This document shows positions 54,222 through 64,000 of a stretch of DNA of 64,000 nt, piece after piece. A program made the position numbers and the translations under genes. Numbering within the stretch: position 1 is the first letter of the stretch; every line of letters begins with the position of its first letter. The stretch spans positions 1,240,001 through 1,304,000 of the forward strand of contig JBBELK010000164.1 of NCBI GenBank assembly GCA_037783545.1, written 5' to 3'. The notes beneath the pieces are model-generated. The model saw only the letters and a list, made by a program, of their open reading frames with translations, was not told where the DNA came from and did no database searches. Source of the stretch: Henricia sp. BOLD:AAB3569 (lineage: Eukaryota; Echinodermata; Asteroidea; Spinulosida; Echinasteridae).

Positions 54222-54545
54222 GGGCGTGGCTATGAAGTGGGCGTGGCTATGAAGTGTACGATATTGACTCTGATTGGTTGAAAAGTTGAAGCCAGGTGCA
54301 GCCACCTGACAATCACATTATTGTACGCGTAAACGTAAACAAGTTCTGGCTCGATGCCCAGGCTAGGCACGCGCACCTGGCCGGGAGTACTCGGTAACCG
54401 GCCAGGCCTGCGCATGGAAACATGCCTACATGTACATGAATGGTTATATACAAGGAGGCCCCCAAGGTTGATTAATGTGCATGGAAATATACAGCCTACA
54501 TGTTCATGAATGGTTTTATACAAGGAGGCCCCCTCAAGGTTTTAA
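54222..54545. repeat. Short direct repeats
   Basis: GTGGGCGTGGCTATGAAG is repeated in tandem at 54222-54258. A ~65-bp block (CCTACATGT.CATGAATGG, ATACAAGGAGGCCCCC, AAGGTT) occurs twice at 54418-54545. Confidence 0.75.
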
Positions 54546-54857
54546 TGTGTAAAAGTAATTTATTCCATGAAATTTATCAACTATAATTCAAAAATTGCAT
54601 GAAAATTTATAGCGTGAAACATTGCTGTATTTTACTGATAACGTACATGCACCAGCCTGATACCTTATTTTAATTATACCGTGTATTTAAATCACAGTAT
54701 TACATAGAACATAAATAATAGTTAAAATAGTTAATTGACTAATTAAGAAATAGGCACAGAAGACTTTAAATAGTATTTGCAGTACCGTAGGACAAGGCAG
54801 TATTCCAATGGAAAGTTTGCCCCATTTTTTGGTTATTTAAGTTTTACCAAAAAAGCT

Positions 54858-55905
54858 GGCACACTCACACCACGTGCTTTCGGGATTTTTTTTCTCAATA
54901 AAATTAATTTCGAAAATAATGCTTGTTAAATATTAAATGCTTGTTAAATATTAAATGCTTGAAAATGATGATATGATAACAGAAATTTAATATTTACGAA
55001 AGCTTACGATATTAAATCACGAAGCTATAATTATGGTATATGATACATTTTGTCGGGGTTTGCAGCGTTCGCTTGCGTTCAGCAGCGTTTATCTGCATTA
55101 TAGGCTGTGCAGCATTAGAAAGCACCGTGCAGCGTGATCACGTTTGTAATGAGTTGAGTTTGAATGTGTGATATTAAAAATAAATCAATAACACATAATC
55201 CATAAACAGCACATGCGCGCTTAAAATCAAATAGTCGCATTTTTTTTCGCGATATCGTCTGCTAAAAAAGGGAACCCAATTCAGTTTAGTTATAGTGCTA
55301 TTTAGCCTTGCCCGGGCTTAGAATAGCTTAGGTTAGGGAAGCAGTTAGTGTAGTGGGTTTCCCATTTTTTCGCAGACGATTTTAGGCACTTGCGCTATTT
55401 TCCGGCATCCATTTTTATTGCTCAATTATGTAATTGGTCACCGCATTCGGTTGGAGCACTTGTAATAAGCAAGGATATAGTGAAACACAAACAATCATTC
55501 AGTACACTGGGTAAAAAAATATTACAATACAGCTAGTTGTGTGAAAATGAGGTGAATATGTGAACGTGGATGCTGCTGCAAGCTTTTTTAAAATTATTAT
55601 TATTATTATTTTTAGCAGCTGCAATTGGCAAAGCGAGGCTGCAGCGTGCGCACTGCACCGCGGGGTGGGGGTTGGGGAGAGGGGGGATATTACTCACTAA
55701 CTGGGGTTCAAGTTTAATAATAACTACTGCAGATGGAACTAGGTACTCGCAACATCACAAGATCTAATAATAATTACCCACTTAAACTTAATTTAGAGGA
55801 ACAATTTGCATATATAATTATTCCAAAACAAATGGACAGACAATAATGATAATGATGGATAACAAAACGCCCGGAAGTTACGTGGTGTGAAAAACATTAT
55901 GTAAA
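54858..55905. mobile_element. Foldback element A (~1 kb, palindromic)
   Basis: The left end GCTGGCAC..CACACCACGTGCTTTCGGG is mirrored on the right by CCCGGAAGTTACGTGGTGTG. A nested inverted pair sits near the centre (ATCGTCTGC..AAAAAGGGAA at ~55255, TTCCC..TTTTTTCGCAGACGAT at ~55360). GCAGCG repeats lie in the left arm. It corresponds to element B at 57235-58136. Confidence 0.6.
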
Positions 55906-56139
55906 ACCTTCCCCCCAAAATTGGGACTTCCATGGAATACTGCTTCCTTATAAGTATTTTAATCATGAAACCGAAATGATCAAGAGGAGCATCACACGAT
56001 GGATCAAGGACAATCTTAAAGAAATACGAGGATGATTATAATATACGAATAATTATTATTCAAGAATTAAATTTATTAACATGCCAATTGACAGCCCAAA
56101 GCGAACAATTTCGACATTATCTCTCTAGTATTGAAGAAG

Positions 56140-56555
56140 CAGACGTCAGCAATGCCTAGTGCGTTGATTTATGAAGACAAGAACTTTATTATTAATACCC
56201 CACGGTAGTTACTGTTCCTTATTGAGAAAACTGGGCTGTTCACAATGTTTAAATTATAAGTATAGTCTCCAGCAGTGCCTGGTGCACTGAAGCAGTCGGC
56301 CGTACGCAATGCCTTGTGCGTTGCATTTCATAGTTACACAATGAATGAATTATATTATAATTGTAGAAAAACTCTTCAATTCAACAAACATTCCCAAGCA
56401 ATGCAGCATTGAAATGATAGGCTGTCGGCAATGCCTGGTGCGTTGCATTATGCAAATGAGATATGAATATATATGAATAAATTAAATAATTTTATTAAAT
56501 CCCTCCCACAAACTAGCAATGCTGCATTGAAACTGTAGGCTGACCGCAATACTTT
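56140..56555. repeat. Double stem-loop cluster A
   Basis: Paired hairpins: 56273-56289 (CAGTGCCTGGTGCACTG) with 56306-56324 (GCAATGCCTTGTGCGTTGC); 56399-56411 (CAATGCAGCATTG) with 56428-56446; 56517-56529 (CAATGCTGCATTG) with a truncated partner at 56546. A lone second stem is at 56149-56166. The linker between stems is 16 nt in every pair. Confidence 0.75.
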
Positions 56556-56810
56556 TTTCTAATTTTATTCGTATGAGGGGCCTCCACAGGGTAAATGTGA
56601 TATTCTTTTTGTCAAATTTTTTTTTATTCTTTCATTTAAAACAAAAAGAAATATGGTTCTTCATGCCCCATGTTTTAATTTTTGGTCCCCACTCGATTCA
56701 CTTTCGCCCCCAACCCCGCCCCGCTCGAAAAAGTATAAAAATGTTATAATTATATTATAATTTCTATACGGTGAAAAAAATGCCGAACTGGGGCTGCGTG
56801 CTCGCTAAAC

Positions 56811-57160
56811 ATCAAATTCAAGATTTCAAGATCAGCCTAAGCAAGACCGTTCCTTCGCAAGGCTTCTCAGCTTTTCCAAACGTCTCCATCTCTAACCTAT
56901 CTCCTTCGATGCTAAACAGAGACCTCTCCATCAAATTCAAGATTTCAAGATCAGCCTTAGCAAGACAGTTCCTTCGCAAGGCTTCTCAGCTTTTCCAAAC
57001 GTCTCCATCTCTAACCTATCTCCTTCGATGCTAAACAGAGACCTCTCCATCAAATTCAAGATTTCAAGATCAGCCTTAGCAAGACAGTTCCTTCGCAAGG
57101 CTCCTCAGCTCCTTCAAATATCTCCATCTCTAACTCCTATAGATGCTGAAGAGAGACCTA
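56811..57160. repeat. Tandem repeat, 119 bp x 3
   Basis: Units start at 56811, 56930 and 57049 with ATCAAATTCAAGATTTCAAG, followed by CAAGACAGTTCCTTCGCAAG and GTCTCCATCTCTAACC. The period is not a multiple of 3, so the open frame across it is not a repeat protein. Confidence 0.9.
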
Positions 57161-57234
57161 GAAATATTGTAGTTAAATCCCCTATTTTGCATGGCAGTGT
57201 TCCAAATGTTAGATCCATTTGTCGGTATTTCTTT

Positions 57235-58136
57235 CACAAACAACCGCACCACATGTTTTCGTGATTTTTTTTTTAAATTAAAAATAATTTTAAAAACGCA
57301 ATAATTAGTAAACGTGTTGTCTAAAAAATCAAATTATAAAATTAAATAATCTATAAAAACAAATAATTCACTTGACAGTGTCTGGGACATTGTCCAAAAA
57401 TGAAATGCACGAAATTTATGATGGGGTTCTTGCATATTACAACTTAGGCTGGGGTGCTTTTCACGCTTGTCCCACATGCTTGCAGCGTTCAGCAGCGTTC
57501 GGCAGCGTTCAGCAGCGTGTATGAACGAGTGCAACGAGAGTTAAAGCGAGATCAGTATGAATGGGTAATTACAACATACAACCAATAATTGTACACAATC
57601 ACCTACACTCGTAATCATAAAGCGCGTTATGCTAAAACACAGTTTGGCGCGCTTGCTTCAGCCGAAAATGGGAAACCTATAGTTAGATTTACATGTAGTT
57701 AGGTTGTAGGGCCTACTACATGTAGCTTAGGATCAGGTTAGAATAGGTTAGAATAGGTCAGGTGCCGTAAGTTTCCCGTTTTCGCAGAAGTTGTCGAGTT
57801 TTTTTTGTGTTTGGCGCAGTTCGATATATAAATTTACATATAAAAATAAATAAACTGGGATGTATGAATGTATGTGTGTATGCAGTTGTGTGTGTTTCGC
57901 AAGGGGCCCAAAGCAGCAAACAGCCGTCAAACAGCTACAGCAAGCAAAGCCAGGCTAGCGCATGCGCAGTGCATTGGGGAAGGGGTTGGGGTGAGGCCCT
58001 TCAAATTCATTCGGGTTTAAGTCAAATAGTGAAAAATTAATTGGGGAACAGTATAAATTACATAATCTAAGTGTTAACAATTTTAACTTTAGTGAAAACA
58101 CCCGAAATGTGTGGTGCGGAAAGTGCCAGCAACACG
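57235..58136. mobile_element. Foldback element B (~0.9 kb), diverged copy of A
   Basis: The left end CGCACCACATGTTTTCGTG is mirrored by CCCGAAATGTGTGGTGCGG. The nested pair is GCCGAAAATGGGAAAC / GTTTCCCGTTTTCGC. It shares with A the GCAGCGTTCAGCAGCG region (left arm) and GCGCA.TGCA..G.GG....GGTTGGGG (right arm). Confidence 0.6.
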
Positions 58137-58204
58137 AAAACGAAACAAAAAATGTATACGTATTTGGAACACTGCTGCAATTAATTAAAATTATAAATAT
58201 TGTC

Positions 58205-58810
58205 CCTAGCAGTGCCTTGTGCACTGAAACAGTAGGCCGTCCGCAATGCCTGGAGCGTTGCTTTATTTATGCAAGAAATATAATGATTATTATAATTGAA
58301 CATGAATATTATAATTGAACATGAATATTATAATTGAACATGAATATTATAATTGAACATGAATATTATAATTGAACATGAATATTATAATTGAACCTTT
58401 CAACGGAGAATCCCAAGCAATGCAACATTGAAACAATAGGCAGTCCGCAATGCCTGGTGCATTGCATAATTTAAAAACAATCCCTAGCAATGTTGCATTG
58501 GAATCGTCGTAGGTATAGTCCAGTCCCTAGCAGTGCCTTGTGCACTGAATCAGTAGGCCGTCCGCAATGCCTTGAGCGTTGCTTATGCAAACATATTTTG
58601 AATATATGAATATTATAACTATAAAAAACACGAACAACCACTAACAATGCAGCATTGAAATGATAGGCTGTCCGCAATGCCTGGTGCGTTGCATTATGCA
58701 AATACATAAATATATGAATTAATTATATATCCTTGTATCGTAATTGTATATAAATCCCTCCCACAAACTAGCAATGCTGCATTGAAACTGTAGGCTGACC
58801 GCAATTGAAA
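58205..58810. repeat. Double stem-loop cluster B
   Basis: Pairs: 58210-58226 + 58243-58261; 58418-58430 + 58447-58465; 58531-58547 + 58564-58582; 58645-58657 + 58674-58692; 58772-58784 + truncated 58801. One orphan first stem is at 58488-58500. The linker is always 16 nt with core TAGGC..TCC. The last pair and its flank (CCCTCCCACAAACTAGCAAT) are identical to cluster A at 56501. Confidence 0.78.
58290..58396 (+). repeat. 20-bp tandem repeat (ATAATTGAACATGAATATT)
   Basis: Five to six uninterrupted units inside double-hairpin cluster B, between its first and second pair. Confidence 0.9.
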
Positions 58811-59309
58811 TTATTCGTATTCTTATTGTTTGTTTGTAATGGTTAGTATTAATTTTATTGTATGTAAATATTTACATGAAAGACCTCTGCAAAAAAAAGA
58901 AGAGGTGACTTTCAAAAAGAAAAAAATTGGAAAAGAAAACAATTTCTTGAATCCCCCGCCCCCAATCGCTCTCCCCCACCCCCACCCGAATTCAAATTAT
59001 TGTTTGTTTGGTGTGTTTATTTGGTGTGTTTATTTGGTGTGTGTGGTTATTTCTAAATCATATATTTTTTAAAACAATAAATTCCAGTCTTGTCTCGACT
59101 AAGAAATCAAAAGAAATTTGTCTCAAAATTGGCATGGAAACGAATTAAAAGTACCGTATAAATTTACGCCCCGTGGACAAGAAATTGTACAAATACAGAT
59201 CACGTGACTTCGAAAATAATTATGGTACCGTTTGTAACTACGAAAAATAAAACAGAACGATATGACAATTGAGAATACTACCGCTCGATAGTGAACGTTT
59301 CGAAAATAA

Positions 59310-61690
59310 AAATCTCGTCGCAAAATCTCGTCGCCAAATATCTCTGGTCGTTTTGTCACGACCAAATTCGAAAATAAGAAAAATCTCGCCTCTAAATCTC
59401 GTCCCCAAATATCTCTGGTCGTTTCGTCACGACCAAATTCGAAAATAAGAAAAATCTCGTCGAAAAATCCCGCCTTTAAATATCTCTCGTCGTTTCGTGA
59501 CGACCAAATTCGAAAATAAGAAAAATCTCGTCGAAAAATCCCGCCTTTAAATCTCGTCGTCAAATATCTCTGGTCGTTTCGTCACGACCAAATTCGAAAA
59601 TAAGAAAAATCTCGCCTCTAAATCTCGTCGCTAAATATCTCTCGTCGTTTCGTCACGACCAAATTCGAAAATAAGAAAAATCTCGTCGAAAAATCTCGCC
59701 TTTAAATCTCGTCGTCAAATATCTCTGGTCGTTTCGTCACGACCCAATTCTAAAATAAGAACAATTTCGTCGCAAAATCTCGCCTCTAAATCTCGTCGCC
59801 AAATATCTCTGCTCGTTTCGTCACGACCCAATTCGAAAATAAAAAAAATTCTTGTCGCAAAATCTCGCCTTTAAATCTCGTCGTCAAATATCTCTGGTCG
59901 TTTTGTCACGACCAAATTCGAAAATAAGAAAAATCTCGCCTCTAAATCTCGTCCCCAAATATCTCTGGTCGTTTCGTCACGACCAAATTCGAAAATAAGA
60001 AAAATCTCGTCGAAAAATCCCGCCTTTAAATATCTCTCGTCGTTTCGTGACGACCAAATTCGAAAATAAGAAAAATCTCGTCGAAAAATCCCGCCTTTAA
60101 ATCTCGTCGTCAAATATCTCTGGTCGTTTCGTCACGACCAAATTCGAAAATAAGAAAAATCTCGCCTCTAAATCTCGTCGCTAAATATCTCTTGTCGTTT
60201 CGTGACGACCAAATTCGAAAATAAGAAAAATCTCGTCGAAAAATCCCGCCTTTAAATCTCGTCGTCAAATATCTCTGGTCGTTTCGTCACGACCCAATTC
60301 GAAAATAGGAACAATTTCGTCGCAAAATCTCGCCTCTAAATCTCGTCGCCAAATATCTCTGGTCGTTTCGTCACGACCAAATTCGAAAATAAGAAAAATC
60401 TCGTCGAAAAATCCCGCCTTTAAATATCTCTCGTCGTTTCGTGACGACCAAATTCGAAAATAAGAAAAATCTCGTCGAAAAATCCCGCCTTTAAATCTCG
60501 TCGTCAAATATCTCTGGTCGTTTCGTCACGACCAAATTCGAAAATAAGAAAAATCTCGTCGAAAAATCCCGCCTTTAAATATCTCTCGTCGTTTCGTGAC
60601 GACCAAATTCGAAAATAAGAAAAATCTCGTCGAAAAATCCCGCCTTTAAATCTCGTCGTCAAATATCTCTGGTCGTTTCGTCACGACCAAATTCGAAAAT
60701 AAGAAAAATCTCGCCTCTAAATCTCGTCGCTAAATATCTCTCGTCGTTTCGTGACGACCAAATTCGAAAATAAGAAAAATCTCGTCGAAAAATCCCGCCT
60801 TTAAATCTCGTCGTCAAATATCTCTGGTCGTTTCGTCACGACCCAATTCGAAAATAGGAACAATTTCGTCGCAAAATCTCGCCTCTAAATCTCGTCGCCA
60901 AATATCTCTGGTCGTTTCGTCACGACCAAATTCGAAAATAAGAAAAATCTCGTCGAAAAATCCCGCCTTTAAATATCTCTCGTCGTTTCGTGACGACCAA
61001 ATTCGAAAATAAGAAAAATCTCGTCGAAAAATCCCGCCTTTAAATCTCGTCGTCAAATATCTCTGGTCGTTTCGTCACGACCAAATTCGAAAATAAGAAA
61101 AATCTCGCCTCTAAATCTCGTCGCCAAATATCTCTCGTCGTTTCGTTACGACCAAATTCGAAAATAAGAAAAATCTCGTCGAAAAATCCCGCCTTTAAAT
61201 CTCGTCGTCAAATATCTCTGGTCGTTTCGTCACGACCCAATTCGAAAATAGGAACAATTTCGTCGCAAAATCTCGCCTCTAAATCTCGTCGCCAAATATC
61301 TCTGCTCGTTTCGTCACGACCAAATTCTACAATAAGAAAAATTTCGTTGCAAAATCTCGTCTCTAAATCTCGTCGCCAAATATCTCTGGTCGTTTTGTCA
61401 CGACCAAATTCGAAAATAAGAAAAATCTCGCCTCTAAATCTCGTCCCCAAATATCTCTGGTCGTTTCGTCACGACCAAATTCGAAAATAAGAAAAATCTC
61501 GTCGAAAAATCCCGCCTTTAAATATCTCTGGTCGTTTCGTCACGACCCAATTCTAACATAAGAACAATTTCGTCGCCAAATGTCGCCTCTACATCTCGTC
61601 GCCAAATATCTCTGGTCGTTTCGTCACGACCAAATTCGAAAATAAGACAAATTTCGTCGCCAAATATCTCTGGTCGTTTCGTATGAACAT
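59310..61690. repeat. Satellite: 71/84-bp monomers in ~394/549-bp higher-order units
   Basis: About 30 monomers share ATATCTCTGGTCGTTTCGTC, ACGACCAAATTCGAAAATAA and AAAAATCTCG. One monomer class is 71 bp; the other carries an extra 13 bp (TCTCGTCGTCAAA) and is 84 bp. Identical 240-bp segments recur at 59321, 59871, 60265 and 60814, giving 549/550- and 394-bp higher-order spacing. Each monomer has a GGTCGT..ACGACC hairpin. The minus-strand frames (RDETTRDIW repeats) follow the array and are not credible genes. Confidence 0.93.
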
Positions 61691-61801
61691 GAAATGTTTT
61701 TTTGCTATGTGTTTTTTCTATTATCAAAATGTGTTTTGCTATTGTATGAACATCTACATGTAATGTGTTTCGCTATGAAGATCTTAATGTGTTTCGCTAT
61801 A

Positions 61802-61985
61802 AACATCAATTCGGTTGCGCTATGAACATAAATTCGGTTGCACTATGAACATAAATTCGGTTGCACTATGAACATAAATTCGGTTGCGCTATGAACATAA
61901 ATTCGGTTGCGCTATCAACATCAATTCGGTTGCGCTATGAACATCAATTCGGTTGCGCTATCAACATAAATTCGGTTTCTCTATG
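61802..61985 (+). repeat. 23-bp tandem repeat, 8 units
   Basis: TTCGGTT recurs exactly every 23 bp from 61810 to 61971, with unit AACATAAATTCGGTTGCGCT plus ATG. Degenerate CTATGAACAT pieces extend it on both sides (61700-62040). Confidence 0.92.
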
Positions 61986-62100
61986 AACATCTCATGTAAA
62001 CATCAGATGTGTTTTTCCATGAACATTGTGTTTTGCTGTGAATATCAAACCCCAGTTGTCTCATATATAATGGAAACGAAGTAACGTATATGAATTTACG

Positions 62101-62247
62101 CCGTTTGAAAACGCTTTCGAACGTTTGTACTTTTTATGGGCGTCAACGACAAACGTTCGGCAAACGTTTGTCGAATGTTTCAAATTTGCCATTGCCGACG
62201 AGATACCGTTTGAAAACGTTTTCAAACGTTTGTACTTTTTATGGGCG
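62101..62247. repeat. 41-bp direct repeat pair containing perfect palindromes
   Basis: CGTTTGTACTTTTTATGGGC follows a GTTTGAAAACG..TTTCGAAC / GTTTGAAAACGTTTTCAAAC core in both copies (62101, 62205). The second core is a perfect 22-bp palindrome at 62207-62228. Between them CGACAAACGTT / AAACGTTTGTCG forms another hairpin. Confidence 0.85.
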
Positions 62248-62719
62248 ATGTGTACAATGTAGGTTGTTAATTCGATTGAACTATGTCCGTAAGTCCGATA
62301 ACCAACTATCGGCAAATAGTAGTAATCATATCTGAAGTGGGGAGTTTGCTATGTTAAACAGCGCCCTCTTGTGTCGAGGGTGAACTTGAAAAGTTGTACG
62401 TAGTGACGTGCATGTGTAAAGTTTGTGTGCTTGTAGGCCCTATGTAATGTGTAAAAATAGAATGACTCTTTAACTGGTAATATTTGGTCACGGTGCCCAC
62501 CTGATAATCTTTTAACACCCGCGGCGCCCGCCTCCGCACCCTCTCACCCCTATTGTATGGGCTGCCATTTGTGTTTTGTATAATCTGTTGTTTTTAAAAC
62601 TCAAACTGGGGCCATGTTTGTAACTTTTATACCACATATTTCGTCGTAACTCGGCACTCGCACGTAAAAAGTCTGTAAGTCCGGCAAAGAACTTTACCGG
62701 CACTAGGAACTTCGCCAAC

Positions 62720-63759
62720 CGTCGTCTGCGCACCGCCTACGGTCGTCTACGCACCGCGTACCGTCGTCTGCTCACCGCGTACGGTCGTCTGCTCACCGCG
62801 TACGGTCGTCTGCGCACCGCGTACCGTCGTCTGCTCACCGCGTACCGTCGTCTGCTCACCGCGTACCGTCGTCTGCTCACCGCGTACGGTCGTCTGCTCA
62901 CCGCCTACGGTCGTCTGCTCACCGCCTACGGTCGTCTGCTCACCGCGTACGGTCGTCTGCTCACCGCCTACGGTCGTCTACGCACCGCGTACCGTCGTCT
63001 GCTCACCGCGTACGGTCGTCTGCTCACCGCGTACGGTCGTCTGCTCACCGCGTACGGTCGTCTGCTCACCGCCTACGGTCGTCTACGCACCGCGTACCGT
63101 CGTCTGCTCACCGCGTACGGTCGTCTGCTCACCGCGTACGGTCGTCTGCTCACCGCGTACCGTCGTCTGCTCACCGCGTACGGTCGTCTGCTCACCGCGT
63201 ACGGTCGTCTGCTCACCGCGTACCGTCTGCGCACCGCGTACGGTCGTCTGCGCACCGCGTACGGTCGTCTGCTCACCGCGTACCGTCGTCTGCTCACCGC
63301 GTACCGTCGTCTGCTCACCGCGTACCGTCGTCTGTTCACCGCGTACCGTCGTCTGCTCACCGCGTACCGTCGTCTGCTCACCGCGTACGGTCGTCTGCTC
63401 ACCGCGTACGGTCGTCTGCTCACCGCCTACGGTCGTCTGCTCACCGCCTACGGTCGTCTGCTCACCGCCTACGGTCGTCTGCTCACCGCGTACGGTCGTC
63501 TGCTCACCGCGTACGGTCGTCTGCTCACCGCGTACGGTCGTCTGCTCACCGCGTACGGTCGTCTGCTCACCGCGTACCGTCGTCTGCTCACCGCGTACCG
63601 TCGTCTGCTCACCGCGTACGGTCGTCTGCTCACCGCCTACGGTCGTCTACGCACCGCGTACCGTCGTCTGCTCACCGCGTACGGTCGTCTGCTCACCGCG
63701 TACGGTCGTCTGCTCACCGCGTACCGTCGTCTGCTCACCGCGTACGGTCGTCTGCTCAC
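62720..63759. repeat. 21-bp CpG-rich satellite, ~49 units
   Basis: Unit core CTGCTCACCGCGTAC plus (C/G)GTCGT. Variable sites are C/G at the unit join, GCGTAC/GCCTAC and CTGCTC/CTACGC/CTGCGC. One 18-bp unit lies near 63223. A variant pair (CCTACGGTCGTCTACGCACC) recurs at 62735, 62965, 63070 and 63635, giving a higher order. The minus strand is open (AVSRRPY repeats) because 21 is a multiple of 3. Confidence 0.95.
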
Positions 63760-63851
63760 AAAAACTTTAAAACATTAGTGTTAAAACCCTGTTAAACATG
63801 CTTACCAATGTTACCAATATATTCTTACCTTCTTGCTTAGTGTACAAGAAT

Positions 63852-63958
63852 GGACCGCGTACCGTCGTCTGCTCACCGCGTACGGTCGTCTGCTCACCGC
63901 GTACGGTCGTCTGTTCACCGCGTACCGTCGTCTACGCACCGCGTACGGTCGCATGTTC
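63852..63958. repeat. 21-bp satellite, second block (5 units)
   Basis: Same unit as 62720-63759, separated by 93 bp of unrelated AT-rich DNA. The last units are decayed (GGTCGCATGTTCAGCC). Confidence 0.92.
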
Positions 63959-64000
63959 AGCCAAGTATAAAATGGTAAGAAATTGTCAATAGGTAAGAGG

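Larger units (their letters stand above)
50133..54850. other. Region upstream of the guanylate cyclase, no convincing gene
   Basis: Holds the cyclase 5' UTR/promoter (just above 50132), a MITE (50508-50648), two head-to-tail copies of a dispersed repeat (50655-51215), a duplicated block (51480-52370), a small GC-rich zone with a doubtful frame (52301-52940), a diverged tandem repeat (53265-53990) and short direct repeats (54222-54258, 54418-54545). I found no exon with family similarity. Confidence 0.6.

Noticed and set aside
59321-61056. Repeated ~80-codon minus-strand frames
   Set aside because: They are translations of the 71/84-bp satellite; the frame is broken between units.
63073-63423. 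116-codon minus-strand frame of Arg/Tyr/Ala/Val heptads
   Set aside because: Open only because the satellite period is a multiple of 3; no independent start context, family or splice signals.
62720-63759. Regular short repeats that could suggest a CRISPR array
   Set aside because: Units are contiguous 21-mers with no unique spacers, in an animal genome.

Overview
The window is nuclear DNA of an animal. It has intron-rich genes with GT-AG introns, tRNA-derived SINEs, a LINE, many short inverted-repeat elements and satellite arrays. Gene content (ROCK, RIDA, a natriuretic-peptide/egg-peptide-type receptor guanylate cyclase) and repeat style fit a marine invertebrate deuterostome, most likely an echinoderm. 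That placement is inference, because no species marker is visible.

Layout. (1) 1085-25669, minus strand: the 5' portion of a Rho-associated kinase (ROCK) gene. Twenty exons with matching phases encode 761 residues: the whole kinase domain, its C-terminal extension and the first part of the coiled coil. The rest lies beyond position 1. Intron 1 is 9.45 kb and full of repeats. (2) 25670-28594: intergenic DNA between divergent ROCK and RIDA, holding a large foldback and a poly-G tract. (3) 28595-31020, plus strand: complete six-exon RIDA (139 aa). (4) 32220-50132, minus strand: complete 24-exon receptor guanylate cyclase (1070 aa), convergent with RIDA. One of its introns carries an antisense LINE with an intact endonuclease/reverse-transcriptase frame. 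Others carry a tandem array of tRNA-like half units, a 12-bp minisatellite, an AGC-rich microsatellite and several SINE/MITE copies. (5) 50133-54850: no convincing gene, diverged repeats. (6) 54858-58810: two diverged copies of a ~1 kb foldback element, each followed by a cluster of double stem-loop elements with an invariant 16-nt linker. (7) 59310-63958: nested satellites (71/84-bp higher-order array, 23-bp array, palindromic 41-bp pair, 21-bp CpG-rich array).

The three genes have no evident joint pathway. ROCK is a cytoskeletal effector of RhoA, RIDA removes reactive enamine/imine metabolites, and the cyclase makes cGMP in response to an extracellular ligand. Their adjacency looks incidental. 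The least expected feature is the family of paired hairpins at 56.1-58.8 kb. All exon boundaries were read by hand from splice consensus, phase and family conservation. No alignment or folding program was run.
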